64,000 bases of DNA from assembly GCF_038008685.1 (NCBI RefSeq), contig NZ_JBBOZQ010000001.1:2914001-2978000 (forward strand). The letters run 5' to 3'. The translations under genes and the position numbers were made by a program. Below are positions 8,255-16,496 of this stretch, in pieces. The stretch is from Lysinibacillus sp. FSL W8-0992 (GTDB lineage Bacteria; Bacillota; Bacilli; Bacillales_A; Planococcaceae). Position 1 is the stretch's first letter, and each line of letters opens with the position of its first letter. A model generated the notes under the pieces. That model searched no databases. It worked only from the letters and a program-made list of their open reading frames with translations, and was not told the DNA's origin.

Positions 8255-9178
8255 ATGAAATCAATACTCAAAATACTTATGAATCCAATAGCTAATCTGA
8301 ACGAAGAGTTGAAACAAATGATGCCTCTTTCGATTGCACTTGGACATGAAAACGATGTATTTGTCCTACTGAAGGAAGAGCGAATTCCACTAATCGATGG
8401 TTGTTTCCCTGCAACCGTTACGGAACAAAGCTATAGATATCAAGTCATTCATCTAAAAGATGGACAAAAGAAAGTACTAGATTTGCCGAAAGAGACATGG
8501 AATTATCATTACATACAGCCGATTGATGACGGACAATTTCTGCTTGTATGCGCACGGTCGTATTACCATGATGCGCAAAACATTGAAGAAAACGCACGTG
8601 TCTATGATGAAAATGGGCGTTTCATCCGATCATTTTGTTTAGGGGATGGTATTGGGCATGTGTACGTAACAAAGAATCAAGAGATTTGGACAGGGTACTT
8701 TGATGAAGGCGTTTTCGGCAATTACGGCTGGAAGGATCCGGTTGGCCGCAGCGGGCTAGTTGGCTGGGACGCCTCGGGTGCTAAATTGGATTCGCTTGAA
8801 GAAGATAAGGAATATTTTATTTTTGAGTGTTTGGCGTTGAATGGTGTAGCAGATGGAGGAATTTGGTTTTTCTTTAGCCTAGATTCGAAGATTGGCGTAC
8901 GGAAAGAGGGTCTCACATCGTATTATTCACCCGAAGATATTTATTTTCAGGCGTTTGCGGTGAACGGGGAGACGATCGTTGCATACCGAGGCAGAGGAGA
9001 ACGTACACTCTTTGAGTTACATCGTGAAGGTAATGAATATAAGACTGTCCGTAAAATCGAGCTGTTGAGGCCGGATGGTAAGCCTTTCGAACCGCAATTA
9101 GTGAATAACCGTGAGAGTAAGTTGCTGTTTTTGGACGGGGATGAGCTGTATATGTATGAAGTGAAATCCGGTGTGTGA
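8255..9178 (+). CDS. Hypothetical beta-propeller-like protein
   Basis: 307 residues with repeated beta-strand blocks in WD/NHL-like style (DDGQFLLVCARSY, ARVYDENGRFIRSFCLGDGI, HVYVTKNQEIWTGYFDEGVF, KLLFLDGDELYMYEV). No signal peptide or membrane segment is seen. Homologues in Bacillaceae are annotated as hypothetical. GAGGAAAGG lies upstream of the ATG. Its base composition is less AT-rich than its small-ORF neighbours, so it may be an ordinary chromosomal gene. No function is assigned. Confidence 0.6.
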   Translation: MKSILKILMNPIANLNEELKQMMPLSIALGHENDVFVLLKEERIPLIDGCFPATVTEQSYRYQVIHLKDGQKKVLDLPKETWNYHYIQPIDDGQFLLVCARSYYHDAQNIEENARVYDENGRFIRSFCLGDGIGHVYVTKNQEIWTGYFDEGVFGNYGWKDPVGRSGLVGWDASGAKLDSLEEDKEYFIFECLALNGVADGGIWFFFSLDSKIGVRKEGLTSYYSPEDIYFQAFAVNGETIVAYRGRGERTLFELHREGNEYKTVRKIELLRPDGKPFEPQLVNNRESKLLFLDGDELYMYEVKSGV

Positions 9179-9539
9179 CGGTAGGTGATAAGGAATATAG
9201 ATTTAGTATCGCTCAGTAAAAGAGACGATTTATTGCTTAAAAACAGCAGTGCAACTATCTTGGCTCTTCGCATTTGTGAGCTACTATTGAATAAGCACTT
9301 CTGTCTAAGTTCATTAAAACTTTATAAAGTATACAAAATCATTCAAATTAACTTTCCCAAATAAAAGTTTTGGACACAGAAGACCAAACTATAACAATAG
9401 GACGCGATTCTATAATAAGGATCAGCGCTCGTTTTCATTAAAGGGCCATATTGTTAAATAAGGGGTCTAGTCAGATTTATGCTTAACTAAACTGTCATGA
9501 ATTATTGATACATTATTACTTTAATGTGGGAGGCGAATT
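9179..9539. repeat. Intergenic repeats
   Basis: About 360 bases without a supported gene. Includes a composite repeat, GCGCTCGTTTTCATTAAAGG followed by GCCATATTGTTAAATAA (9426-9461), also present at 11642-11679, and a TTCCCAAAT...AAAGTTTTGGA hairpin-like stretch near 9352-9374 related to sequences at 10201 and 12371. Confidence 0.45.
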
Positions 9540-9845
9540 ATGATTTGTATGGTTTGTCACACTCAATATCATCTTCAAAATAATAGTTGGAAATTAGAAA
9601 GTTCTCCGAATAAAGCTGAAGGAAATTATATGATTCAGAGTAATGTATTCACCCCTGAAATTTTAGAACAAATATTAGAACATGCGCTACAAAACAAATT
9701 CAATGAAATAACAGTAGATTCTTATCCGGTTGAATATGTATCGTGTAAAGGATGTCAGTTACTGAATTTAAGGCTACGTAAAGACAGAGACATGCTCTTA
9801 GATTTACCCAAATACCAAAATCTGATTTATTATGATTGTTTTTAA
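9540..9845 (+). CDS. Hypothetical protein with paired CxxC motifs (101 aa)
   Basis: The N-terminal CMVCHTQ and later CKGCQ motifs give two CxxC knuckles that could bind zinc. The middle is helical. GGGAGGCG precedes the ATG. Family not recognised. A CCCCAAA/TTTGGG hairpin follows (about 9867-9887), a likely terminator. It opens a run of unlinked small genes separated by repeats. Confidence 0.5.
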   Translation: MICMVCHTQYHLQNNSWKLESSPNKAEGNYMIQSNVFTPEILEQILEHALQNKFNEITVDSYPVEYVSCKGCQLLNLRLRKDRDMLLDLPKYQNLIYYDCF

Positions 9846-9954
9846 GGTACCTAATGTAAAAAAGTCCCCAAACCTCGCTTTGGGAATGTTATATTAGAAT
9901 CCTAAAACATTTATTATTCATCAATAATAAGAATCTTAAAATTGAGGTAACGTT

Positions 9955-10167
9955 TTGATTATAGTTATTTTTACGTCTGCTTGGGTGGGTATTACCTTAC
10001 CTATTCTTCTCTCATTGTTTTTTGCATTAACCAAACCTATTCTTTTATTCGATAATACAGGTTTATTTATGTTGATTACTGGCATAATTATAGCTTTTAT
10101 AGATGGTTATATCGGTTTGCAAATTTACGGAAAAATTATTAGACCTAGGATTAAAAAACGAATTTAA
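9955..10167 (+). CDS. Small two-pass membrane protein (70 aa)
   Basis: Two strongly hydrophobic segments (residues 4-30 and 36-58) and a basic tail (KIIRPRIKKRI). Starts at TTG 9955 after GAGGTAACG. Family unknown; it may be an immunity or small stress protein. The start is uncertain. Confidence 0.45.
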   Translation: MIIVIFTSAWVGITLPILLSLFFALTKPILLFDNTGLFMLITGIIIAFIDGYIGLQIYGKIIRPRIKKRI

Positions 10168-10509
10168 TGCTATCTTTTTATTCATATTAATTAAAAATAA
10201 CGTTCCCAAATCAAAGTTTGGACGTACGCCAAAATGTCACGAATGTTGTTAAATCAGCGTTTGTGACTTTTCTTGTGACATTTTTTATTCAGCTTTTTAT
10301 GCAAAGAGCAGTTTGAATGGTTAAGTATTATAATTACTTTTCATGTTTTAAAATTCCCCTAATTTCAAGGAATCTCTTAACTTTTAATTATTAATGGGTA
10401 ATTTACTTAAAATTGGAACTTATATTATTGCCAGACGTATAAAAGTTAAGGGACTGTCTCAGTTCAAATATATACATATAAAATTTAATCATTAAAAGGA
10501 GAAAATAAA
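10168..10509. repeat. First copy of a roughly 170-bp duplication with repressor-gene tail
   Basis: 10198-10370 closely resembles 12368-12540: CGTTCCCAA..AAAGTTTGGACGTAC, then GTCACGAATGTTGTTAAATC, then a GTGACTTTTCTTGTG stretch. The second copy runs into the 3' end of an XRE repressor. Here, on the minus strand, about 10335-10380 still encodes a decayed version of that C-terminus (EIRGILKHEK against DIWEILKHES). The GTCAC/GTGAC arms with a T-run form a terminator. No intact gene. Confidence 0.6.
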
Positions 10510-10707
10510 ATGAGTATTTATTTAGTGATGTTACCAATGATTAGTATGTTGTTAGGTTTATATTTAGTGTGTTTGGGACTCTGGGAATTAAGACTTGGTT
10601 TAGATAGAAAAAGATTTATAACCTTCTCGTTTACAGGGCTATTTTTGATCTTTATATTACCGAATATGTTTGGTTTTCTTCAATTAAATTTTAATAACTT
10701 TCAATAA
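10510..10707 (+). CDS. Small two-pass membrane protein (65 aa)
   Basis: Hydrophobic segments at residues 2-25 and 38-58. AAAAGGAG lies about 8 nt before the ATG. The sequence (MSIYLVMLPMISMLLGLYLV) is not recognised. It is one of several unlinked small membrane proteins between 9.5 and 14 kb. Confidence 0.5.
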   Translation: MSIYLVMLPMISMLLGLYLVCLGLWELRLGLDRKRFITFSFTGLFLIFILPNMFGFLQLNFNNFQ

Positions 10708-10895
10708 ATATCTTTCTGCTAACTGAAATGAAGGGATTCTTAATAATGTGTATACATTTTTCTACTTCAACTTATGGAGCAAGTAAATGATGAACAGTAC
10801 GCGGAAACAAACCATTATATGGCGCAATTTTAGAGTTGAGATTGCACTTCTTCTTTAAAAATACGGTCTATTTTTTAAATAGTGGACAGGGGGAT

Positions 10896-11165
10896 ATGAT
10901 GCAATTTATTAAGAAATATGGCTTTTTAATATTTACTATGGTTATTACATTAGCAGGTTTTTTTGTATTAAAGTTTAGTGTTGATCTGGGAGCAGGTGCA
11001 GCTAGTGCTTATTTAGGTTCGATGGGTGGTATGGATACGGCTGAGTTTCATTCCATTCAGTCCAAATATATTATATCAAATATGATTGCAGGTGGAATTC
11101 TATTGTTTCTAGGATTAACATTTCTTTTTTTCTCCGTCTATAGACTTTCCGAAAACAATAGCTAG
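10896..11165 (+). CDS. Small two-pass membrane protein (89 aa)
   Basis: Starts MMQFIKKYGF after ACAGGGGGAT; either of two adjacent ATGs (10896, 10899) could be used. Two membrane segments (about 9-27 and 61-83) flank a Gly/Ala-rich loop with DLGAGAASAYLGSMGGMDTAEF. The frame extends upstream to 10836 but without ribosome binding support. Family not recognised. Confidence 0.5.
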   Translation: MMQFIKKYGFLIFTMVITLAGFFVLKFSVDLGAGAASAYLGSMGGMDTAEFHSIQSKYIISNMIAGGILLFLGLTFLFFSVYRLSENNS

Positions 11166-11260
11166 GACATTCAACATTCTGTCGCGGTTGGTGTTCAATA
11201 ATCGGGCCATATGCTTGCATAATGCTCTTCAAAGCTAGAATTATATAATTATATTAAAAT

Positions 11261-11611
11261 TTGGAGAAATGGAAATTAAGGGAGGGAACAAAACTGTCCA
11301 TTTGGAAATCGTACATTATTATAATGTTTAAAACCTTAGTTTTTTTAGTGATTGGTTTTACGCTAACTGACAATGTATTAAGAACGATTTATGAGAACTT
11401 TGGTATTATTTATTCTGGAAATGTATGGGTTAATTGGTTCGGTGTCTCTTACTTACTGTTTTTTCTTTATACAATTATTCGTGTGATTTTTATTAATAAA
11501 AATCACAACTTGTTAAAGAAACGTATAGCATCTATTATCTTTTGGCTTCTTTTTATCGGCTCTGTTTATGCCGTATTTATTCCGTTTGTTAAAGGAGAAA
11601 ACCCATTTTAA
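11261..11611 (+). CDS. Membrane protein with three predicted segments (up to 116 aa)
   Basis: Hydrophobic stretches at about residues 17-39, 57-78 and 89-110. The start is uncertain: TTG at 11261 has little upstream support, while CTG at 11294 follows AAGGGAGGGAAC at a good distance. Loop sequence YENFGIIYSGNVWVNWFG. Function unknown. Confidence 0.45.
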   Translation: MEKWKLREGTKLSIWKSYIIIMFKTLVFLVIGFTLTDNVLRTIYENFGIIYSGNVWVNWFGVSYLLFFLYTIIRVIFINKNHNLLKKRIASIIFWLLFIGSVYAVFIPFVKGENPF

Positions 11612-11639
11612 TTCAATAATTGTGCGCGATTACAAGGAT

Positions 11640-11725
11640 AAGCGCTCGTTTTCATTAAAGGGCCAAATTCTTGAATAACTTTCTTTTATGAAATGTCCCC
11701 AAACGACGCTTTGAGAACTATCTGT
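11640..11725. repeat. Dispersed repeat copies
   Basis: Holds GCGCTCGTTTTCATTAAAGG-GCCAAATTCTTGAATAA (11642-11679), the partner of 9426-9461. It also holds a TCCCCAAACGACGCTTTGAG hairpin (about 11695-11717) similar to the one at 9866. Typical non-autonomous intergenic repeats of this genome region. Confidence 0.5.
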
Positions 11726-11844
11726 ACATAAGCAGCAGGTTTATTAAAAAAGGGAATGTGCATTTTAAATAGAATAGAATAGGAAAGTAGTTTTTTCTAT
11801 TAGCATTATAAATAAATTGTTCAAAGATGAATGGAGGAATAATA

Positions 11845-12222
11845 ATGGAATCTAGTATAATTCAAAAAATTGGGCAAATAGCAGTCCCAATAAAAAATGT
11901 GGAAAGTGCAATTGAATTTTATAAAGAAGTACTTGGGTTAACACTTCTCTTCCAAACAGAAAATATGGCATTCTTTGATTGTAACGGGCAACGACTTCTT
12001 CTTTCAATACCTGAAAAAGATGAATTTGCAAATTCAAGTTCAGTTATTTATTTTCAGGTAGAAGATATAAAAAAGTCAGTCGAAAAATTGATTGAAAAGG
12101 GAGTTTCCTTTATCGACCAACCACATGTCGTTGCAAAAATGGAAAATACAGAAACGTGGATGACATTCTTTAAAGATACTGAAGGAAATACACATGCTTT
12201 AATGTGTGAAGTACAAATTTAA
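11845..12222 (+). CDS. VOC (glyoxalase/bleomycin-resistance) family protein
   Basis: 125 residues forming two beta-alpha-beta-beta-beta modules. Residues about 6-60 carry IGQIAVPIKNVESAIEFYKE and the FFDCNGQRLLLS strand; the second half carries VIYFQVEDIKKSVEKLIEKG and FFKDTEGNTHALM. Members are metal-dependent lyases, dioxygenases or binding proteins; likely metal ligands are the His/Gln near strand 1 and the final Glu/His region. The substrate cannot be named. GGAGGAATAATA precedes the ATG. Confidence 0.75.
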   Translation: MESSIIQKIGQIAVPIKNVESAIEFYKEVLGLTLLFQTENMAFFDCNGQRLLLSIPEKDEFANSSSVIYFQVEDIKKSVEKLIEKGVSFIDQPHVVAKMENTETWMTFFKDTEGNTHALMCEVQI

Positions 12223-12504
12223 TTCGTAATAAATTCAGAGCATATACTATTTGAAGAACGTAAGAGCTTTAAGAGATGAAAATATATTAGATTTGAAATA
12301 ATTTTGACCTTTCAAGCTCGGTACATAATTCACTTCATTTGTTGCGATATTTATTCAAGTCTAAACAAAATAACGTTCCCAACTTAAAGTTTGGACGTAC
12401 ACCAAAAAGTCACGAATGTTGTTAAATCAACGTTTGTGACTTTTCTTGTGCGCATTATTTATTCAGCTTTTAATGCAGAGAGCAATTTGACTGGCTAAGT
12501 ATTA
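12223..12504. repeat. Second copy of the repressor-tail duplication
   Basis: 12368-12504 matches 10198-10335 and continues into the 3' end of the repressor below. It includes a GTCAC...GTGAC hairpin that probably terminates that minus-strand gene. Confidence 0.55.
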
Positions 12505-12852
12505 TTAACTTTCATGTTTTAAAATTTCCCAAATATCACGTAATCTTTTAACTGCCTCTTCTTTTGAATAAGGAAGTTCTTTGTAAAACTTCTGTAGTTC
12601 TGGATTGTTAGCAAATGCTTGAAAGTCTGCATCTTCAGGTTCTTGATGAGTAAGATTTTGTTTTTCTGTACGTCCAAGAAGGTAATCAATTGAAACATCA
12701 AAAAAATCAGCAAATCTTTCTAAGGTTTCTAAATCAGGTTCACGTATATCATTTTCATAATGGGCATAACGAGCTCGTGATAGTCCTACCGCTTTTGCGA
12801 TTTCTTCTTGAGTTCGTTTACCTCTTAAATTTTTTAATTTTTTACCTAACAA
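12505..12852 (-). CDS. XRE-family phage repressor
   Basis: 115 residues. The N-terminal Cro/C1 helix-turn-helix (TQEEIAKAVGLSRARYAHYENDIREPDLETLERFADFF, about residues 14-51) is followed by VSIDYLLGRT and a C-terminal segment FQAFANNPELQKFYKELPYSKEEAVKRLRDIWEILKHES. That tail is shared with the repressor at 22888 and, more weakly, the one at 19014. It should hold a lysogeny promoter off. Only 45 bp separate it from the divergent antirepressor stub, and no operator palindromes remain there, so its switch has been deleted. Confidence 0.8.
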   Translation of the reverse strand: MLGKKLKNLRGKRTQEEIAKAVGLSRARYAHYENDIREPDLETLERFADFFDVSIDYLLGRTEKQNLTHQEPEDADFQAFANNPELQKFYKELPYSKEEAVKRLRDIWEILKHES

Positions 12853-12897
12853 ATGAAATCACTCCAATAAAACTAAAAATTTTTAGGAGGTTGTCTA

Positions 12898-13107
12898 ATG
12901 AGTGAATTGAAAACATTTAATCATCCAATGTTTGGTGATTTACCAGTAATCATTGTTGATGAAAAAGAATACTTCGGTGCTACTGATGTAGCTAGAGCTT
13001 TGGAATACAAACAACCAGAACATGCGGAGAAAAATCATTGTGATAATGATGGGTGTACAAGTTATACAGTCATCTGTGTTTTTAACTATCAATGTGACTG
13101 TTCGTAA
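12898..13107 (+). pseudogene. Truncated BRO-family phage antirepressor
   Basis: The first 55 or so residues (FNHPMFGDLPVIIVDEKEYF, GATDVARALEYKQPEHA, KNHCDNDGCTSYTVI) are a BRO-N domain start, as in phage antirepressors. The frame then leaves homology and stops, because the DNA from about 13070 encodes a different protein in another frame. AGGAGGTTG precedes the ATG. A deletion joint rather than a sequencing error is likely. Confidence 0.7.
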
Positions 13108-13354
13108 TGATGGAACAGAAATGATTAACACTGATTCAAGTTTCTTTAAATTAATTTCTAGTAATGGAGCTGAATATTCTTCTTCAACAGTAATCGTAGC
13201 TGATGATAAATACTTTACATATGAAGGAATCAATCCTGGGCTTGCTTTAACTGGTAATGTAGTGTTTGAAGTTCCACCAGGATTAGTGGGCCTCAATTTA
13301 CAAGTACAGACCGGATTCTGGGGTACTGAAACAGGAATAATAAATCTAAATTAA
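13068..13354 (+). pseudogene. DUF4352-like C-terminal fragment
   Basis: From about 13070 a frame reads FLTINVTVRNDGTEMINTDS ... FFKLISSNGAEY ... VFEVPPGL, the immunoglobulin-like DUF4352 fold of secreted lipoproteins. The lipoprotein signal and N-terminal strands are missing and replaced by antirepressor DNA. It has no start of its own with a ribosome binding site. Confidence 0.65.
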
Positions 13355-13696
13355 GCGTTTATAAAAGTCACTTATTGAGTAGCGGGTTCTGGATTCGAGT
13401 ACAAAACTTTAACAAACACTATAAAAGGGGTATCAAATCGAAATGATTTAGATGCCTCTTTTTTATTGATATAAATCGGTTTTTTAACAATTTTCATGCG
13501 AATTGGTATATCCAATCGCATTAATAAAGCTACATTATAGAAAGTTCTATAACGATGCGAATACAAAATCTTTTTTCGCTCGAATTAGTTAACGTCAGGA
13601 TATAAATGGCAAGGAACTATATTAAACTAACGGGGCAGTTTAGTTGAATAAAAATTTATAGTAAAATATTACATAATAGAAGGTTGGAGGTATTTT
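13355..13696. other. Gap with terminator and inverted repeat
   Basis: A hairpin AAAAGGGGTATC/GATGCCTCTTTT followed by a T-run (about 13422-13464) acts as a terminator. A clean copy of AAACTAAC-GGGGCA-GTTTAGTT lies at 13624-13645. Nothing else. Confidence 0.5.
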
Positions 13697-13795
13697 ATGG
13701 AATCACTCATTTATGCTTTGTTTGGATTTTTAGTTTGTATGTGTATTGGTTCGATACTTAATATACTGCTTAAGACGACTCAACAACGAGATTGA
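13697..13795 (+). CDS. 32-aa membrane peptide
   Basis: MESLIYALFGFLVCMCIGSI then LNILLKTTQQRD: one membrane span and a short polar tail, behind GTTGGAGG at 6 nt. The ribosome binding site is strong, so translation is likely. Size and layout resemble type I toxin or other small membrane peptides, but no antisense RNA is evident. Confidence 0.55.
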   Translation: MESLIYALFGFLVCMCIGSILNILLKTTQQRD

Positions 13796-13851
13796 CTTAT
13801 CACATACTTGTAAAGTAATGAACAAACCAAATAATTTTTAAATAGAAATAT

Positions 13852-14049
13852 TTAAAAATTGATGAAGAAACATCCGAGTGAAACAGCAATAAAAATTATG
13901 GCAAATATTAAACTATTCCACAGGCCTAGCATAATAAAAGGAGAAGTACTTTTATCTCCGTCTTTCTTGAGACCTGTGAATGTTCGCCAGGTTATTATTA
14001 GCTGCCAAATACCTATTAATAAAAAAATGAATCCAAATAAATATCTCAT
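13852..14049 (-). CDS. Small two-pass membrane protein (65 aa)
   Basis: MRYLFGFIFLLIGIWQLIIT, polar loop KKDGDKSTS, then IMLGLWNSLIFAIIFIAVSLGCFFI. The start at 14049 is supported by AAAGGAGGTGAT; the frame upstream of it is not needed. Topology resembles DUF3899/YdfA-type small proteins, but the family is unsure. Confidence 0.55.
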   Translation of the reverse strand: MRYLFGFIFLLIGIWQLIITWRTFTGLKKDGDKSTSPFIMLGLWNSLIFAIIFIAVSLGCFFINF

Positions 14050-14079
14050 ATAATCACCTCCTTTATATAAAAATACCAC

Positions 14080-14261
14080 GCTCGGAAAGCGTTATCAATA
14101 AAATTGGAATATAATGAAAAAATGGTTTGTATTGTAAATTGTGAATTAAGTTTAGGTTTAGCAATAATAGTAGTACCACTATTAAATTTATCCACTGCAA
14201 CTTTTTTTGGATGAAGACTAACAGATGTTTACTAAGCTAAACAGGTGGCTTTAGTTAAATT
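14080..14261. repeat. Short gap with degenerate repeat copy
   Basis: A degenerate copy of the AAACTAAC-GTTTAGTT family lies at about 14232-14258, directly against the endolysin fragment. It may mark the recombination joint. Confidence 0.4.
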
Positions 14262-14401
14262 TTGAAAACTTTATTGCACAGGCTGTGACGGAGGGTATTA
14301 TTAATGCTTCACACTTGAAGGATTTACAAAGTGGAACCATGACAACTGATCGTTTGATTGGTTTGTATATTACGATTCAGCAACGTAGAGCAACAAAATA
14401 A
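14262..14401 (+). pseudogene. C-terminal fragment of M15-type phage endolysin
   Basis: Encodes FENFIAQAVTEGIINASHLK then DLQSGTMTTDRLIGLYITIQ and a stop. This is the same C-terminal domain as the intact endolysin ending at 41636 (IAQAVKDGIIQASHLRDL). The catalytic domain is absent. A hairpin terminator with AAAAGTCCAGA/TCTGGGCTTTT arms follows (14406-14444). It marks the lysis end of the decayed prophage of 2-14 kb. Confidence 0.8.
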
Positions 14402-14599
14402 ACGGAAAAAGTCCAGAATCATTTAATCTGAGTCTGGGCTTTTATATATTGGCTGTTTTCTGATTGTTGTTATTCGAATAACGGAGCAGGTAATGGAAGG
14501 TGGTAGCGGTGAAAAGCAACAATCCAGCATTTGTTATGATTGATGGACGAATTTAATCCCTTCAATAGAACATCCTATGATAAAAAGGTGGGATGATTA
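14402..14599. other. Terminator and spacer
   Basis: The terminator of the endolysin remnant (14406-14444), then about 150 bases with no supported gene before the next coding region. Confidence 0.45.
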
Positions 14600-15817
14600 A
14601 TGGCAATTAGGGTTTTATTATTAATACTATTTATTAGTTTTAATTTTTCAATAGGTGTTTCTGCTGACGGCCCACTTAAAGCTGCTTTCATACGAGACCA
14701 CCAGCTTTGGATAAAAGAGGGTGATAAGGAACTACAGCTTACGACAGGTCAGTATGTATCCTCTCCAAAGTGGTCAAAAGACGGTCAATTTATTGCCTAT
14801 TTAGCAGGTAAGGAAGAGGATGGAAAAACGAATTTATATATTTATGATGTGAAGAAAAAGGAAAGTTATAAGCCGTATCCTATAATTGAAGCAAATGAAA
14901 TCAAATGGTCGCCAACATCCAATCAACTAGCTTACAATTCGGGAGGTATCCTAAACGTTACAAAAACTGAAAATGGGCGACCACAAGGTTTTGAAAATGT
15001 ATCTCTAGGTGTTAGTGATTTTGAATGGTTCCCCGATGGAAAAGCGTTTATCGTTTCATCTCAATCTAATTTACTTCCTACTGGATGGGAACCTGTTCGT
15101 CTTTTTAAAGTGCCCTTAGATGCCAATCTCGATACGAATAAAATAAAGCCCTTTTACACCATTCAAACAAATACAACGGACTTATTCGCTATTGATGCTG
15201 ACTATTTAACGTTTAGTCCTGATGGGAGCTGGATTAGCTTTCTATTAACACCCACAGCGTCTTGGTCCAATGATAGCAATACATTATCAGTACTTTCATC
15301 AGTAGGTGATCAATTTCAAGTGATAGGAAAAATGCTTGGGTATGAAAATTGGATAAAGTGGGCTCCATCAAAAAATCAACTAGCCTACATATCGGGTGAA
15401 GGAAGATTTTTTGTTGAAAACAAAGATACAACCGTTACCGAGATCCCTACAGCGAATAAACAAAAGGACTATACACCTAAAGGATATGTAGACCTAGATT
15501 TGGAATGGCTTTCTCTAGATGAAATAATTGTTGCTCGGGCAAAAGAAAACAAAGCATGGAAATTGGGACCAGTTCCAACTATGTATACAGCGCTATATGT
15601 AATTAATCTTGAATCAGGAGAACAAAGGCAGATTACATTTCCAAAGAACAATAAAATAGATAATACTCCTCAAGTAGTTGGTTCAAGGATTACTTGGTAT
15701 CGAACAGCTAAAAAAGAAAACCAAGGAGATGTATGGATTAAAGATAGAATAGATGGTCTAGAATATCGTTGGTTAAAAAACGTAGACACTGCACCAACTT
15801 TTTTCTATAGTAAGTAA
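14600..15817 (+). CDS. Secreted TolB/WD40-like beta-propeller protein
   Basis: 405 residues with a signal peptide (MAIRVLLLILFISFNFSIGVSA). Repeated PD40-type blades follow, each with a W-S/F-S-P-(D/T)-(G/S) turn: SPKWSKDGQFIAYLAG, IKWSPTSNQLAYNSG, FEWFPDGKAFIVSS, LTFSPDGSWISFLL, IKWAPSKNQLAYISG. Members act as protein- or ligand-binding scaffolds outside the membrane. TGGGATGATTA precedes the ATG. A terminator-like AAAAGGCAGA/TCTGTCTTTTT hairpin follows at about 15887-15934. It is the last gene before the integrated element. Confidence 0.7.
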   Translation: MAIRVLLLILFISFNFSIGVSADGPLKAAFIRDHQLWIKEGDKELQLTTGQYVSSPKWSKDGQFIAYLAGKEEDGKTNLYIYDVKKKESYKPYPIIEANEIKWSPTSNQLAYNSGGILNVTKTENGRPQGFENVSLGVSDFEWFPDGKAFIVSSQSNLLPTGWEPVRLFKVPLDANLDTNKIKPFYTIQTNTTDLFAIDADYLTFSPDGSWISFLLTPTASWSNDSNTLSVLSSVGDQFQVIGKMLGYENWIKWAPSKNQLAYISGEGRFFVENKDTTVTEIPTANKQKDYTPKGYVDLDLEWLSLDEIIVARAKENKAWKLGPVPTMYTALYVINLESGEQRQITFPKNNKIDNTPQVVGSRITWYRTAKKENQGDVWIKDRIDGLEYRWLKNVDTAPTFFYSK

Positions 15818-15972
15818 CTGAAACATCCGCAGATTCTACACTTCTTTATTCTAGTAAAAGAGAGCATTAATTGAATATTCGGTCCAAAAGGCAGATTTAA
15901 TCTACAAAACGTGTAGAAAAAATTCTGTCTTTTTGTTCTGATATTTCTTGAAACGAAAAACTCTCGTCCCAA

Positions 15973-16174
15973 TTTTTAGGTGTAAAACAACCCCCAACCA
16001 ACCCCACCTCGTTACACAAAAAAAGTCACGAAAGTCACGAAAAAGTCACATTTCCCCCGAAAACATGTGAATTTGGGCAAAATCAAGTTTTTGTACATTC
16101 GTGAAAAACCTTGCTATAATGGGCTTTGTGATTACATATGAAAGAGGGTAAAAGCATGAACGCTTACGACGAAT
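15973..16174. repeat. Left direct repeat (attL-type) of the 26.9-kb element
   Basis: This 202-bp stretch is repeated without gaps at 42883-43084 with 8 mismatches. The last 69 bp (16106-16174) are identical and include promoter -10, RBS, ATG and the first six codons of brxA. The integrase lies 1.7 kb inward. Identity breaks inside codon 7, which marks the outer edge of the core. Confidence 0.85.
16091..16120 (+). promoter_or_regulatory. Promoter copy of brxA at the left repeat
   Basis: TTGTAC, 18-bp spacer, TATAAT: a good sigma-A promoter, identical in hexamers to the one feeding intact brxA at 43001-43030. Here it drives only a 21-codon reading frame and perhaps the first element gene. Confidence 0.6.
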
Positions 16175-16221
16175 GTATGCGTTCATTTTTTGTGCAATCA
16201 TTGATATATCAACGTTTTTAG
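16156..16221 (+). pseudogene. Truncated brxA start (21 codons)
   Basis: ATG and the first residues MNAYDE match BrxA. The frame then continues in element DNA as CMRSFFVQSLIYQRF and stops at 16219-16221. The native promoter and RBS are intact, so a short peptide is probably made. It is the stub left by site-specific integration. Confidence 0.75.
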
Positions 16222-16496
16222 GTAATAAATAGGAGAGTTTTTTTAAAAAAGTCACAAAATCTAAACATTTATTCTTGTTTTCTCTCGGAAGGATTTATTT
16301 CTAGAGAATATGGTATTTGAAACATCATTCAATGAATTAGTTAATACTTAATCAAAGTTTTTGCTTTTTCCCTTTAATATACACGAGAAATAATATAGAT
16401 GTGTATATTGTAACTTTCTCAGAAAGTTATTTTCAATAATGTAAATTATTTTTATAATAGTAATTAAATATCGAATAGAAATGGAAGGGGTTAGAT
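16222..16496. other. Spacer between stub and HEPN gene
   Basis: AT-rich, with a TTTTTTTAAAAAAG palindrome near 16237 and weak promoter-like hexamers around 16370-16400 (TTTAATATAC). No gene is supported. Confidence 0.35.
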
